The notes: generated by a model not told the origin, from the letters alone. 64,000 nucleotides of DNA from Saccharothrix luteola (GCF_020859565.1 NZ_JAJHUO010000012.1:23766-87765), one strand, 5' to 3'. Counted from the first letter of the stretch, positions 50,569 to 59,089 are shown. Numbers and translations are program-made.

Positions 50569-51738
50569 ATGCGAACGAGAGTCGGAATCGTCGGCGCGGG
50601 CCCCGCGGGCCTGGTGCTGTCCCACTTGCTGGCCGAACGCGGCATCGACTCCGTGGTGGTCGAGACGCGCGGCCGTGCGGCGATCGAGCAGACGATCCGC
50701 GCCGGCGTGCTGGAGCAGGGCACGGTGGAGCTGCTGACCGCCATGGGTGTCGGCGCGCGTGCGCTGGCCGAGGGCGCGCGGCACGAGGGGATCGAGCTGC
50801 GGTTCGGCGGCCAGGGCCACCGGATCGACTTCACCGGGCTCACCGGCCGGGCGGTCTGGCTCTACCCCCAGCACGAAGTGCTCAAGGACCTGATCGCGGC
50901 ACGGCTCGCGGCCGGGGCCGACATCCGGTTCGAGGCGAGCGACGTCGCGCTGCACGGCGTCACGTCCGACGAGCCGGTCATCTCCTTCTCCGACGCCGAC
51001 GGCACGCCGGTGGAGCTGCGCTGCGACGTGATCGCCGGCTGCGACGGCTCGTCGGGCGTCAGCAGGCGCTCCATCCCCGACGGTGAGCGCACCGACTACT
51101 TCCGCGCCTACCCGTTCGGGTGGTTCGGCATCCTGGCCGAGGCGCCACCGTCCTCGAAGGAGCTCGTCTACGCCCACTCCGAACGCGGGTTCGCGCTGAT
51201 CAGCACGCGGACGCCGCAGGTGCAGCGGATGTACTTCCAGTGCGACCCCGACGAGCGCGCCGACGACTGGAGCGACGACCGGATCTGGGCCGAGCTGAAC
51301 GCGCGGGTCGCGGGCGACGGGTTCAGCCTGGCGGAGGGCCGCATCTTCGACCGGGGCGTGATCCCGATGCGCAGCTACGTGTGCGAGCCGATGCGGCACG
51401 GCCGGCTGTTCCTGGCGGGGGACGCCGCGCACGTCGTGCCGCCCACCGGCGCGAAAGGACTCAACCTCGCGGTGGCGGACGTCGTGGTGCTCGCCCGCGC
51501 GTTGGAGGACTACTTCGGCACGGGTGCCACCGAGTCCTTGGACGCCTACGGCCCGACCGCGTCGCGCCGGGTGTGGCGGGCGCAGCACTTCTCGTGGTGG
51601 ATGACGTCGATGCTGCACGCCGACCCGGCCGGCTCGCCGTTCGACGTGAAGCGGCAGCTGGGCGAGCTGGAACTGGTCACCTCCAGCACGGCCGCCGCCA
51701 CGCACCTCGCCGAGGCGTACACGGGCTGGCCGTTGTAG
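50569..51738 (+). CDS. pobA: 4-hydroxybenzoate 3-monooxygenase
   Basis: 389 residues, usual length. FAD motif VGIVGAGPAGL (5-15), the PobA-specific ETRGRAAIEQTIRAGVLEQGTVELL, PQHEVLKDLI, CDGSSGVSR and the second FAD motif LFLAGDAAHVVPPTGAKGLNLAVAD. Expected to hydroxylate 4-hydroxybenzoate to protocatechuate with NAD(P)H and oxygen in the cytosol. The protocatechuate ring-cleavage genes are not in the window. Regulated by the divergent IclR protein; the MHS transporter on the other side of it may bring in the substrate. Confidence 0.95.
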   Translation: MRTRVGIVGAGPAGLVLSHLLAERGIDSVVVETRGRAAIEQTIRAGVLEQGTVELLTAMGVGARALAEGARHEGIELRFGGQGHRIDFTGLTGRAVWLYPQHEVLKDLIAARLAAGADIRFEASDVALHGVTSDEPVISFSDADGTPVELRCDVIAGCDGSSGVSRRSIPDGERTDYFRAYPFGWFGILAEAPPSSKELVYAHSERGFALISTRTPQVQRMYFQCDPDERADDWSDDRIWAELNARVAGDGFSLAEGRIFDRGVIPMRSYVCEPMRHGRLFLAGDAAHVVPPTGAKGLNLAVADVVVLARALEDYFGTGATESLDAYGPTASRRVWRAQHFSWWMTSMLHADPAGSPFDVKRQLGELELVTSSTAAATHLAEAYTGWPL

Positions 51739-52311
51739 CAACGCCCGTGAACGGGCCGGCACAGGTGCGATCGGCGTAATCCGACTGCCGGTAATCGGAC
51801 CACACGGACCGATAAAGTTGCGAATCTTCTTTCGAATAGTTTCGAAGGTTGCCGAATCTGGCTCCTCGTGCCGGTCGGCTGCGGCCGGTATCGGTTCAGC
51901 TGCCGTGGATATGGTATCTCAACAGGGTTTATCGTCCTTGCGCTCGTGCTGCGGCGAGCCGTTTCGGAAGGGTTCGGCTGCCCGTTGACCTGGCAGACTG
52001 CAGCACGGGCATCTGCTTAGGACCGCAGGGCTGTCGATTTCCGGTGCTTGCCAGACCTATCTGTTTCGGTTAATACTTCTAAAAGTTTCAGGCCGGATGC
52101 GGTCGGGTGCCGCCCCCTACGGTTCCGGCCTGCGCCGCGCACGCCCTGGAGGACCGACTCACCGAACCGTCGTTGGCGTGGAGGGATCCCGTGGCACCGG
52201 GTCCTCCGCCGCCAAGTCTGCGGATCCGGACCACCCCGCCCTGGCGGTCCGGGTCGCCCCAGCAACCAACCACCACCTGCCGACCCGCAGGTGCTCCCAG
52301 AAGGTGCAAAC
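51739..52311. promoter_or_regulatory. Long upstream region of xylanase gene
   Basis: 573 bases without a convincing gene; the first 350 are noticeably richer in A and T than the genome. It holds two TTCGAA palindromes ten bases apart (51831-51836 and 51841-51846, in CTTTCGAATAGTTTCGAAGG) and, around 52074, ACTTCTAAAAGTTTCAG, which resembles the GAAA/TTTC inverted repeats found upstream of actinomycete xylanase genes. These are candidate xylan-response elements. From 52100 on the sequence is GC-rich again, presumably a long 5' untranslated leader. Confidence 0.5.
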
Positions 52312-53706
52312 ATGAAGCTGACATCGAGGTCAGTGTTGCGAGCGGCACTCGTGTCCACGTTGGTCACCGCCACCGCGGGCGCCACGGTGCTCCTGGCGAC
52401 GTCGGCCAGCGCCGGGACCACGCTCGGCGCCTCCGCGGCCGAGTCGGGCCGCTACTTCGGCACGGCTGTCGCCGCGGGCAGGATGGGCGACTCCACGTAC
52501 ATGGGGATCCTGAACCGTGAGTTCAACATGGTGACGGCCGAGAACGAGATGAAGATGGACGCGACGGAGCCGTCGCAGAACCAGTTCAGCTACGCCAACG
52601 CGGACCGGATCGTCAACCACGCCCGCGGGCAGGGCATGCGGGTGCGCGGTCACGCCCTGGCGTGGCACTCGCAGCAGCCGGGCTGGATGCAGAACATGTC
52701 GGGCACCGCGTTGCGCAACGCGATGCTCAACCACGTCACGCAGGTGGCCACGTACTACCGGGGCAAGATCTACGCCTGGGACGTGGTGAACGAGGCGTTC
52801 CAGGACGGTAGTTCGGGTGCGCGTCGTGATTCGAACCTGCAGCGCACGGGCAATGACTGGATCGAGGCGGCGTTCCGGGCGGCCCGGGCGGCGGATCCGG
52901 GTGCGAAGCTGTGCTACAACGACTACAACACCGACGACTGGACGCACGCGAAGACCCAGGCGGTGTACCGGTTGGTGCAGGACTTCAAGCAGCGCGGTGT
53001 GCCGATCGACTGCGTCGGGTTGCAGTCGCACTTCAACAGCCAGAGCCCGGTGCCGAGCAACTACCAGACCACGTTGTCGAGCTTCGCGGCGCTGGGTGTG
53101 GACGTGCAGATCACCGAGTTGGACATCGAGGGTTCCGGTTCGGCCCAGGCGTCGAACTACGAGCGCGTCGTGAAGGCCTGCCTGGCGGTCGCGCGCTGCA
53201 CGGGCATCACGGTGTGGGGCATCCGCGACACCGACTCGTGGCGTGCTTCGGGGACCCCGCTGCTGTTCGACGGCTCGGGCAACAAGAAGGCCGCGTACAC
53301 CTCGACCCTCAACGCCCTCAACGGCGGCGGCACCACGGTGCCCACGTCGACCACGACGACCACGACCGGCACCACCACGACCACCACCACCACGACGACC
53401 ACGACCTCCGTGCCGGGTGGCTGCACCGCTTCGGTGTCGCTGAACTCCTGGAACGGTGGTTTCGTCGCCACGGTGAAGGTCACCGCCGGGTCGTCGGGCA
53501 CCAACGGCTGGACGGTCACGACCAACCTGCCGTCCGGCGCGTCCGTCACCAACTCGTGGAACGCCGAGCGCAGCGGCACCACCGGCGCCGTACAGTGGCG
53601 CAACGTCAGCTACAACGGCCGCCTCTCGGCCGGGATGTCGACCGAGTTCGGCTTCCAGGGCACCGGTTCGGCGGCGGGCATCACGCCGACCTGCGCCGCG
53701 AGCTGA
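52312..53706 (+). CDS. Secreted endo-1,4-beta-xylanase GH10-CBM2
   Basis: 464 residues from MKLTSRSVLR with a signal peptide ending ATSASA. GH10 barrel at about 35-338: WHSQQPGWM, acid/base Glu161 (WDVVNEAFQDG) and nucleophile Glu269 (ITELDIEG), both intact. A threonine linker (about 345-366) leads to a family 2 module (370-464; SLNSWNGGFVATVKVTA, NSWNAERSG) with terminal cysteines. It cleaves xylan chains outside the cell. Codon choice changes inside the gene: bases about 52800-53250 use more G- and T-ending codons than the ends. AAGGTG before the ATG is the likely ribosome site. Confidence 0.96.
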   Translation: MKLTSRSVLRAALVSTLVTATAGATVLLATSASAGTTLGASAAESGRYFGTAVAAGRMGDSTYMGILNREFNMVTAENEMKMDATEPSQNQFSYANADRIVNHARGQGMRVRGHALAWHSQQPGWMQNMSGTALRNAMLNHVTQVATYYRGKIYAWDVVNEAFQDGSSGARRDSNLQRTGNDWIEAAFRAARAADPGAKLCYNDYNTDDWTHAKTQAVYRLVQDFKQRGVPIDCVGLQSHFNSQSPVPSNYQTTLSSFAALGVDVQITELDIEGSGSAQASNYERVVKACLAVARCTGITVWGIRDTDSWRASGTPLLFDGSGNKKAAYTSTLNALNGGGTTVPTSTTTTTTGTTTTTTTTTTTTSVPGGCTASVSLNSWNGGFVATVKVTAGSSGTNGWTVTTNLPSGASVTNSWNAERSGTTGAVQWRNVSYNGRLSAGMSTEFGFQGTGSAAGITPTCAAS

Positions 53707-53718
53707 TCACGCGGGCAG

Positions 53719-53760
53719 AGCCCGGTGCGGTGGCCGCGTCGCCACCGCACCGGGCTTTCA
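53719..53760. terminator. Perfect 16-base hairpin after xylanase gene
   Basis: AGCCCGGTGCGGTGGC (53719-53734) and its exact complement (53741-53756), 6-base loop, followed by TTTC. It also serves the convergent small membrane gene ending at 53758. Confidence 0.88.
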
Positions 53761-54027
53761 GCTCTCGCGGTGACCCTCGGGTGTGCCGGCGGACCTGATG
53801 CGGCGCGGCACGAGCAGCCCGCCGACGCCGGGCACGGCCGAACGCCACCGGGTGCCGGCGTCGACGCCCGGCAGCAGCGCGGTGACCGCGATGACGACGA
53901 GGTAGGCGGTGCCGTGCACCGGGCCCGTCAGCGACGTCACCGGCTTCGCGTGCACGGTCACCAGGTTGACCAGCAGGACCGCCAGGGACAGCAGTTCCAC
54001 ACCGGACGCGATCCGCAACGCGCGCAC
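53758..54027 (-). CDS. DUF3817-like small membrane protein
   Basis: 89 residues from the GTG at 54027. Two hydrophobic helices (IASGVELLSLAVLLVNLVTVHA and GTAYLVVIAVTALLPGV) with the segment VTSLTGPVHGTAYLVVI typical of the DUF3817/YdzA-like family of actinobacterial integral membrane proteins; the basic C-terminus is cytoplasmic. Its start lies directly after the DUF2269-like gene, so both form an operon. Function unknown. Confidence 0.8.
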   Translation of the reverse strand: MRALRIASGVELLSLAVLLVNLVTVHAKPVTSLTGPVHGTAYLVVIAVTALLPGVDAGTRWRSAVPGVGGLLVPRRIRSAGTPEGHRES

Positions 54028-54028
54028 G

Positions 54029-54448
54029 TCACGCCCCCGTGGTCGAGCCGGGGCGCACGATCATCAGCACGACCACGACCGCCCACAGCAGGTTGAACAC
54101 ACCGGTCGCCATGGCGAGCCTCTTCGCGGCGTCGGCCGCGCCGTCGAGCACCCGCCGCTGCGCGGGCAGGATCGCCAACGCCAGCAGGCCCGCCGCGACC
54201 GCCGTCAGCAGGATCGACACCAGCAGCCACGCGTCACCGAGCACGCCGAGGCTCGCGCCGGTGGCGACGCCGAAGACCGGTACCGCGACGCCGACGACGG
54301 TGTACGTGCGGCACGTCCGGTGCAGGAAGGCGGCGACGCCGGTCGGCGACTCGCGGGCGAAGCGGGGGAACAGCGAGGCGGCCACGGCGATCGGCCCGAC
54401 GGCGAGGATCGCGGCGATCACGTGGACCGAGAGCAGCAGCTTGGTCAC
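54029..54448 (-). CDS. DUF2269-like integral membrane protein
   Basis: 139 residues from the GTG at 54448 (AAGGAG upstream). Four membrane helices; VTKLLLSVHVIAAILAVGPIAVAASLFPRFA with a conserved histidine is the usual opening of the family. It heads a two-gene operon with the DUF3817-like gene and is divergent from padR; the palindrome in between probably places it under PadR control. Function unknown. Confidence 0.8.
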   Translation of the reverse strand: MTKLLLSVHVIAAILAVGPIAVAASLFPRFARESPTGVAAFLHRTCRTYTVVGVAVPVFGVATGASLGVLGDAWLLVSILLTAVAAGLLALAILPAQRRVLDGAADAAKRLAMATGVFNLLWAVVVVLMIVRPGSTTGA

Positions 54449-54470
54449 CAGGGCTCCTTGGTGCGTAGAC

Positions 54471-54488
54471 AGCCAACATATGTCGGCT
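54471..54488. promoter_or_regulatory. Palindromic PadR operator candidate
   Basis: AGCCAACATATGTCGGCT is an 18-base near-perfect palindrome (one mismatched pair) containing ACATATGT, in the 87-base divergent region. The 9-mer GGCTGCCAA also occurs twice (54485 and 54525) and CACACC/GGTGTG forms a second inverted repeat over the padR start region. Fits autoregulation and control of both operons. Confidence 0.6.
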
Positions 54489-54535
54489 GCCAATAGGTAC
54501 CACACCTACCTAGTTGGTGTGTAGGCTGCCAACCC

Positions 54536-54877
54536 ATGAAGGCGGATGCGGTGCGCGGGCACCTGGACGCGATGCTGCTCGCGGTGCTCGAACCGGGCCC
54601 GCTGCACGGCTACGCGGTCATCACCGCGGTCCAGCGGCGCAGCGGCGGCGCGCTCGAACTGCGCACGGGCACGGTCTACCCGGCGTTGAACCGGCTGGAA
54701 CGGCTGGGTTTGCTGCGCAGCCGCTGGCAGCCCGTGTCCGACCGGCCCCGACGCTGCTACGAGCTCACCGACGCCGGTCGGCGCGGCTTGGCCGACGCGC
54801 GGTCGACGTGGCGGGACTTCGCCGCCACGATCGGGGCCGTGCTCGACCTGACCCCGTCGACGAGGCACGCGACGTGA
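54536..54877 (+). CDS. PadR family transcriptional regulator
   Basis: 113 residues, compact PadR winged helix: HLDAMLLAVLEPGPLHGYAVITAVQRRSGGALELRTGTVYPALNRLERLGLLRSRW, then the wing and LTDAGRRGLADARSTWRDFAATI dimerisation helix. Members usually repress drug- or stress-related membrane genes and their own gene. Its stop overlaps the start of the next gene (GTGA), so the two are coupled. Confidence 0.95.
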   Translation: MKADAVRGHLDAMLLAVLEPGPLHGYAVITAVQRRSGGALELRTGTVYPALNRLERLGLLRSRWQPVSDRPRRCYELTDAGRRGLADARSTWRDFAATIGAVLDLTPSTRHAT

Positions 54878-55530
54878 GCACCGCGCAGCTCGTCGACCCG
54901 GTCGAGGACTACCTGGAGGAACTGGCCGCGTCCCTGCACGGTCCGGCGCGGGCGAAGGCCGCGATGCTGCGCGAGGTGCGCGACGGCCTGGTCGACGCGG
55001 TGGAGGCGCAGACCCGCTGTGGCGTGCCGCACGCCCAGGCGGCCCGTCGCGCGGTGCGCGACTTCGGCGCGGCGGACGAGGTCGCGCCGGAGTTCCAGCG
55101 CGAGCTGACCATCGCCCAGACCCGCCGCACGGCCCGCGTCGCCGCCGTGACCGTGCCGGTCCTCGTGGTGTGCCAACTCCTCGTGCACGCCGCCGCGGGC
55201 GACTGGCGACTCGGCGCGCTCGCCGTGCACCTGGCCGCGCTGGCCACCGCCGCGGGCCTGCTCGCCGTGACGGCGCTGGTGGCCACCGGTCCGCTCACCC
55301 GCATGCTGCCCACGCCCCACCGGCTGCCGCTGGCCGTGGCGTGGACGGCGTCCGCCGCCGCGGTGGGCATGGCGCTCGCCGCCGTCGCGCTCGGCGTCAC
55401 GTCGGCGTTGTCGACCGACTGGCCGCTGACCGCGTTCGCCGGCGTGCTGGCCACCGCCGCGCACGGCGTGGTCGCCACATCGGCCCGCGAGTGCCGTCGG
55501 TGCGCCCAGGCGGTGGAGGGGGTGCGATGA
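54874..55530 (+). CDS. Membrane protein with permease prefix domain
   Basis: 218 residues from the GTG at 54874. Residues 1-75 (VEDYLEELAASLHGPARAKAAMLREVRDGLVDAVEA, ARRAVRDFGAADEVAPEFQREL) form the helical permease prefix/DUF1700-like domain that typically accompanies PadR regulators. Four hydrophobic helices follow (VAAVTVPVLVVCQLLVHAA to FAGVLATAAHGVVATSA). It is probably the membrane target of the PadR circuit. Coupled to padR before it and to the DJ-1-like gene after it by 4-base overlaps. Confidence 0.85.
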   Translation: MSTAQLVDPVEDYLEELAASLHGPARAKAAMLREVRDGLVDAVEAQTRCGVPHAQAARRAVRDFGAADEVAPEFQRELTIAQTRRTARVAAVTVPVLVVCQLLVHAAAGDWRLGALAVHLAALATAAGLLAVTALVATGPLTRMLPTPHRLPLAVAWTASAAAVGMALAAVALGVTSALSTDWPLTAFAGVLATAAHGVVATSARECRRCAQAVEGVR

Positions 55531-56135
55531 CCAGGCGCGTCGGGCTGTTGTTGTTCGACGAGGTCGAGGTGCTGGACGCGGGCGGGCCGTTCGAGGTGTT
55601 CTCCGTGGCCAACCGCGTCGCCGTGCGCCGCGGTTCGGCCGCGCCGTTCGAGGTCGTCACGATCGGCGTCGCCGGCGGCGGGCCGGTGCGCGCCAGGGGC
55701 GGCCTGCGGATGGCGCCCGACGTCGCGCTGGCCGACGCGCCCGCGTGCGACGTCGTCCTCGTGCCCGGCGGGGTGGTGGACGAGGTCGAGGCGATGCCGG
55801 AGGTGGCGGCCTGGCTGCGCCGGGCCCGCCGCCACGCCGAGGTGATCGCGTCGGTCTGCACGGGCGTGTTCGTGCTGGCCGCCGCCGGCCTGCTGGACGA
55901 CCGACCGGTCACCACGCACTGGGAGGACGTCGCCGACCTGCGCGACCGTTGGCCGGACCTGGACGTCCGCGACGACGTCCGGTTCCTCGACCACGGCGAC
56001 CTGGCCACGAGCGCGGGCATCAGCGCCGGGCTGGACCTGTCCCTGCACCTGGTCGGCCGGCTGACCACGCTCGACCTCGCCGTCGCCACCGCGCGCCGGA
56101 TGGACTACCGCTGGGAGCCGCTCTTCCGGCCGTGA
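55527..56135 (+). CDS. DJ-1/PfpI (isonitrile hydratase-like) family protein
   Basis: 202 residues. The ATG at 55527 overlaps the previous stop (ATGA). GATase1-like fold: VGLLLFDEVEVLDAGGPFEVFSVANRV at the N-terminus, VLVPGGVVDEVE and the nucleophile elbow ASVCTGVFVLAAAGLLDDRPVTTHWEDVADL with the reactive cysteine. This subgroup includes isonitrile hydratase and the sensor halves of AraC regulators; here there is no DNA-binding domain. Third gene of the padR operon, possibly a detoxification enzyme. Confidence 0.92.
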   Translation: MTRRVGLLLFDEVEVLDAGGPFEVFSVANRVAVRRGSAAPFEVVTIGVAGGGPVRARGGLRMAPDVALADAPACDVVLVPGGVVDEVEAMPEVAAWLRRARRHAEVIASVCTGVFVLAAAGLLDDRPVTTHWEDVADLRDRWPDLDVRDDVRFLDHGDLATSAGISAGLDLSLHLVGRLTTLDLAVATARRMDYRWEPLFRP

Positions 56136-56257
56136 TCCCGGTCGGCGGGCGGTGGTCGAGCGGTGCTTCGGCGACACGGAGCGTCACCCCGAGATGTCAT
56201 TGTGTGAGACAGCCTCTGTACGTGAGCGCCCATCCGGGTGTACGTTCCCGGCGGGTC

Positions 56258-56271
56258 TGGGAGCGCTCCCA
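56258..56271. promoter_or_regulatory. Perfect CebR/CelR operator TGGGAGCGCTCCCA
   Basis: The 14-base palindrome TGGGAGCGCTCCCA is identical to the operator bound by the LacI-family repressor CebR/CelR, released by cellobiose, in cellulolytic actinomycetes. It lies 29 bases before the start of the GH5 endoglucanase gene. No other exact copy is seen in the window. Confidence 0.92.
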
Positions 56272-56299
56272 GACATACACCGAGATGAGGAGGGGCTCA

Positions 56300-57703
56300 G
56301 TGAAGCGCTCCACCGCAGTGCTTGCGGCTTGCGCGGTCGCCCTCGGCTCAGCGGCGACGATGTTGCCGACCGCCGTGGCCGCCGCCCAGGGCTGCAAGGT
56401 CGACTACGCCGTCACGAGCCAGTGGTCCGGCGGGTTCCAGGCGAGCGTCAAGGTCACCAACCTCGGCGACCCGATCAGCGGCTGGTCGCTGACGGTCGCG
56501 TTCCCGAACAGCTCCCAGCGGGTCACCCAGGGCTGGAACGCCACGTGGACCCAGTCGGGCTCCACGGCCACCGCGACCAACGTCGACTGGAACCGGACGC
56601 TGTCCACCGGCGCGTCGACCGACCTCGGGTTCGTCGGCTCGTACTCGGGCAGCAACCCGACGCCCACGTCGTTCGCGCTCAACGGCGTCGCCTGCACCGG
56701 TTCGACCACCAGCACGTCGACCACGACGACCACCACCACGACCACCACGAACCCGCCGGTCGGCCGCACCCCGGTCGAGATCAACGGCCAGCTGCGGGTC
56801 TGCGGCGTCAACCTGTGCAACCAGTACAACCGGCCGATCCAGCTGCGCGGCATGAGCACGCACGGCATCCAGTGGTTCGACAAGTGCTACAACAACAACT
56901 CGCTGAACGCGCTGGCGACCGACTGGAAGTCCGACCTGTTCCGGATCGCGATGTACGTGCAGGAACAGGGCTACGAGACCAACCCGTCCGGGTTCACCAG
57001 CCGCGTCAACAGCCTGGTCGACATGGCCGAGGCGCGCGGGATGTACGCGATGATCGACTTCCACATCCTCACCCCCGGTGACCCGAACTTCAACCTGGAT
57101 CGGGCCAAGACCTTCTTCGCCGCCGTCGCGCAGCGCAACGCGAGCAAGAAGAACGTGATCTACGAGATCGCGAACGAGCCGAACGGCGTGAGCTGGGCGT
57201 CGATCAAGAGCTACGCCGAGCAGGTCATCCCGGTGATCCGCGCGGCCGACCCGGACGCCGTCGTCATCGTCGGCACGCGCGCCTGGTCGTCGTTGGGCGT
57301 GTCGGAGGGCTCCAGCGAGACCGAGGTCATCAACAACCCGGTCAACGCCACGAACATCATGTACGCGTTCCACTTCTACGCCGCGAGCCACAAGGACAAC
57401 TACCGCGCCGCGGTCAGCCGTGCGGCGTCGCGCCTGCCGCTCTTCGTGACGGAGTTCGGCACGGTGCTGGCCACCGGTGGCGGCACGTTCGACCGGACGA
57501 GCACCATCGCCTGGCTCGACCTGCTGGACCAGTTGAAGATCGGTTACGCGAACTGGACGTACTCGGACGCGAACGAGAGCAGCGCCGCGTTCCGCCCGGG
57601 CACGTGCAACGGCGGTGACTACTCCAGCAGCGGCGTGCTCACCGAATCCGGCGCCTTGCTCAAGAGCCGGATCAGCACGACGGACAACTTCCCGACCAGC
57701 TGA
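56300..57703 (+). CDS. Secreted endoglucanase CBM2-GH5
   Basis: 467 residues. The GTG at 56300 is chosen because GGAGGGG lies six bases upstream; an ATG five codons earlier overlaps that site. Signal peptide ends near VAAAQG; CBM2 at about 31-133; threonine linker at 139-150; GH5 subfamily 2-like domain at about 158-460 with LRGMSTHGIQWF, acid/base Glu293 (IYEIANEPNG) and nucleophile Glu385 (FVTEFGT). It hydrolyses internal beta-1,4 bonds of cellulose. Smaller than the endoglucanase at 17627 and without C-terminal modules. Control by CebR is expected from the operator. Confidence 0.96.
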   Translation: MKRSTAVLAACAVALGSAATMLPTAVAAAQGCKVDYAVTSQWSGGFQASVKVTNLGDPISGWSLTVAFPNSSQRVTQGWNATWTQSGSTATATNVDWNRTLSTGASTDLGFVGSYSGSNPTPTSFALNGVACTGSTTSTSTTTTTTTTTTNPPVGRTPVEINGQLRVCGVNLCNQYNRPIQLRGMSTHGIQWFDKCYNNNSLNALATDWKSDLFRIAMYVQEQGYETNPSGFTSRVNSLVDMAEARGMYAMIDFHILTPGDPNFNLDRAKTFFAAVAQRNASKKNVIYEIANEPNGVSWASIKSYAEQVIPVIRAADPDAVVIVGTRAWSSLGVSEGSSETEVINNPVNATNIMYAFHFYAASHKDNYRAAVSRAASRLPLFVTEFGTVLATGGGTFDRTSTIAWLDLLDQLKIGYANWTYSDANESSAAFRPGTCNGGDYSSSGVLTESGALLKSRISTTDNFPTS

Positions 57704-57720
57704 CCTACGCTCCACTGAGG

Positions 57721-57757
57721 ACGGGGCCCCGCGTTCGCGCGCGGGGCCCCGTTTTCT
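57721..57757 (+). terminator. Rho-independent terminator after endoglucanase
   Basis: ACGGGGCCCCGCG and its complement CGCGGGGCCCCGT flank a short loop, followed by TTTTCTGTG; a canonical intrinsic terminator. Confidence 0.92.
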
Positions 57758-57859
57758 GTGTCGCTCGATCGGGTGACGAGGTCCGGGAAGGGGCCGGAAT
57801 TGTCGGTGCCCGTCGATAGCTTGCCGATCGGGGATACCCACCGAGCGGGGGAGCGAGTG

Positions 57860-58549
57860 ATGGCACCGGATTTCTACACCGACGGACAGGGCCGGGTCAG
57901 GCCGATCACCGGCAAGAAGGGAGGTGCGGGGGCCGTCGTGGCGGCAGGGGTGCTGGTGCTGGGACTGGTCGGTTCCACGGGCGTGGCCGGCGGGGGCGGA
58001 CTGCTGGGGTCGAGCGCGGGCGGTCCGCCGGGGTCGGCCGGCGTGGCCGCGCGCAAGGTGGACGGGCAGAAGGCGGCGAAGCGGGGCGACCGTGACGGCG
58101 CGTGGCAGCGGATGGGGATGCGGAGGTTGGACGACAGGGTGCGGCAGCAGGTGGAGTGCCTGTCGGCATCGCACGGCGAGGTCCGGGAGTTCTTCACCCA
58201 CACGCCGTGCACCTCGCTGGACCGGATGGTGATCGCGGTCGGGGACGGGAGCGGCAACAACGCGGTGCTGTCCGTCGCGTGGGTCGGTTTCCGGAGCGCG
58301 CGTGACATGCGTGCGTTCAAGCGGATCGAGGACCGCCACGGCAGCGGCGACATCCGGCCGCTCGGGGCGTCGTTGCTCGGCCTGGCCGACATCACGTTCA
58401 CCGGCCACTACTACGGCACCGACACCGACGGCAGCACCATCACCATCGCCGAGGCCGAACCAGCGGCCGGCCACGTCGACCCGGAGACGTTGGACGCCTT
58501 GGCCGAGGTGGCCGCCTACTTACCGCGCCCTGACGGGTCGCGCGGTTGA
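57860..58549 (+). CDS. Hypothetical membrane-anchored protein
   Basis: 229 residues from the ATG at 57860 (GGGGGAGCG upstream). A short cytoplasmic head (APDFYTDGQGRVRPITGKKGG), one glycine-rich membrane segment (AVVAAGVLVLGLVGSTGVAGGGGLL) and an outer domain of about 150 residues with two cysteines (VECLSASHGEV, HTPCTSLDRMVIAVGDG). The outer part alternates strands and helices (VLSVAWVGFRSARDMRAFKRIEDRHGSGDI). The head pattern YTDGQGRVRPI recurs in actinobacterial secreted proteins of unknown function. Single gene. Confidence 0.75.
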   Translation: MAPDFYTDGQGRVRPITGKKGGAGAVVAAGVLVLGLVGSTGVAGGGGLLGSSAGGPPGSAGVAARKVDGQKAAKRGDRDGAWQRMGMRRLDDRVRQQVECLSASHGEVREFFTHTPCTSLDRMVIAVGDGSGNNAVLSVAWVGFRSARDMRAFKRIEDRHGSGDIRPLGASLLGLADITFTGHYYGTDTDGSTITIAEAEPAAGHVDPETLDALAEVAAYLPRPDGSRG

Positions 58550-58662
58550 TGTGGCGCCCGGCTGACGGGTCGCCCGCCTGGCAGGTCATGTGCCTGGCCT
58601 GTGCGACGTCGGCGTGTTGTACCCGACGCCATCGCGCCGTCGCCGACTCGTCGCGCCTCTCC

Positions 58663-58965
58663 CTACTGGGGTGACGCCTTCCGGTGGCGGTCGGTGTGGC
58701 CCAGGTCGCGGTCGGGGGCGATCCGGTCCCGCACGAGCTGCTTCAGCGCGGCGAGCTCGGGGAACCCGCCCTGCTCCTTGCGCGACCACAACGTCTCGCC
58801 ACCGAGCCGGACGTCGAACACGCCACCCGTGCCGGGTATCAGCGCGACCTCGCCCAGCTCGGTGGTGAAGGTGGTCAGCAGCTCCTGCGCCGTCCACCCG
58901 GCGCGCAGCAACCACCGGCACTGCGTGCAGTACTCGATCTCCAGGCGGGGCTCTCTCGCGGTCAC
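58663..58965 (-). CDS. SelT/SelW/SelH (Rdx) family protein
   Basis: 100 residues from the GTG at 58965. N-terminal thioredoxin-like redox motif CTQC in LEIEYCTQCRWLLRAGWTAQELLTTF, followed by GVFDVRLGGETLWSRKEQGGFPELAALKQLVRDRIAPDRDLGHTD, the complete conserved Rdx sequence. The selenocysteine position of eukaryotic relatives is cysteine here. Small cytoplasmic redox protein, partner unknown. Monocistronic. Confidence 0.92.
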   Translation of the reverse strand: MTAREPRLEIEYCTQCRWLLRAGWTAQELLTTFTTELGEVALIPGTGGVFDVRLGGETLWSRKEQGGFPELAALKQLVRDRIAPDRDLGHTDRHRKASPQ

Positions 58966-59089
58966 GAGGCCAGTATCGCGAGTAGGACGGTGTTCGGCGA
59001 GCGCGGTGGCGTCGGTCACGGTGAGGTGAGGTGGGACCGTCGGGATCGGCGACCAGCGGCCGTGTTTCAAAGGTGAGGTGGCCGCCGGC

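Noticed and set aside
51849..52073. 74-codon frame in the xylanase upstream region
   Set aside because: No ribosome site, no recognisable sequence, and atypical codon use; more likely regulatory DNA.
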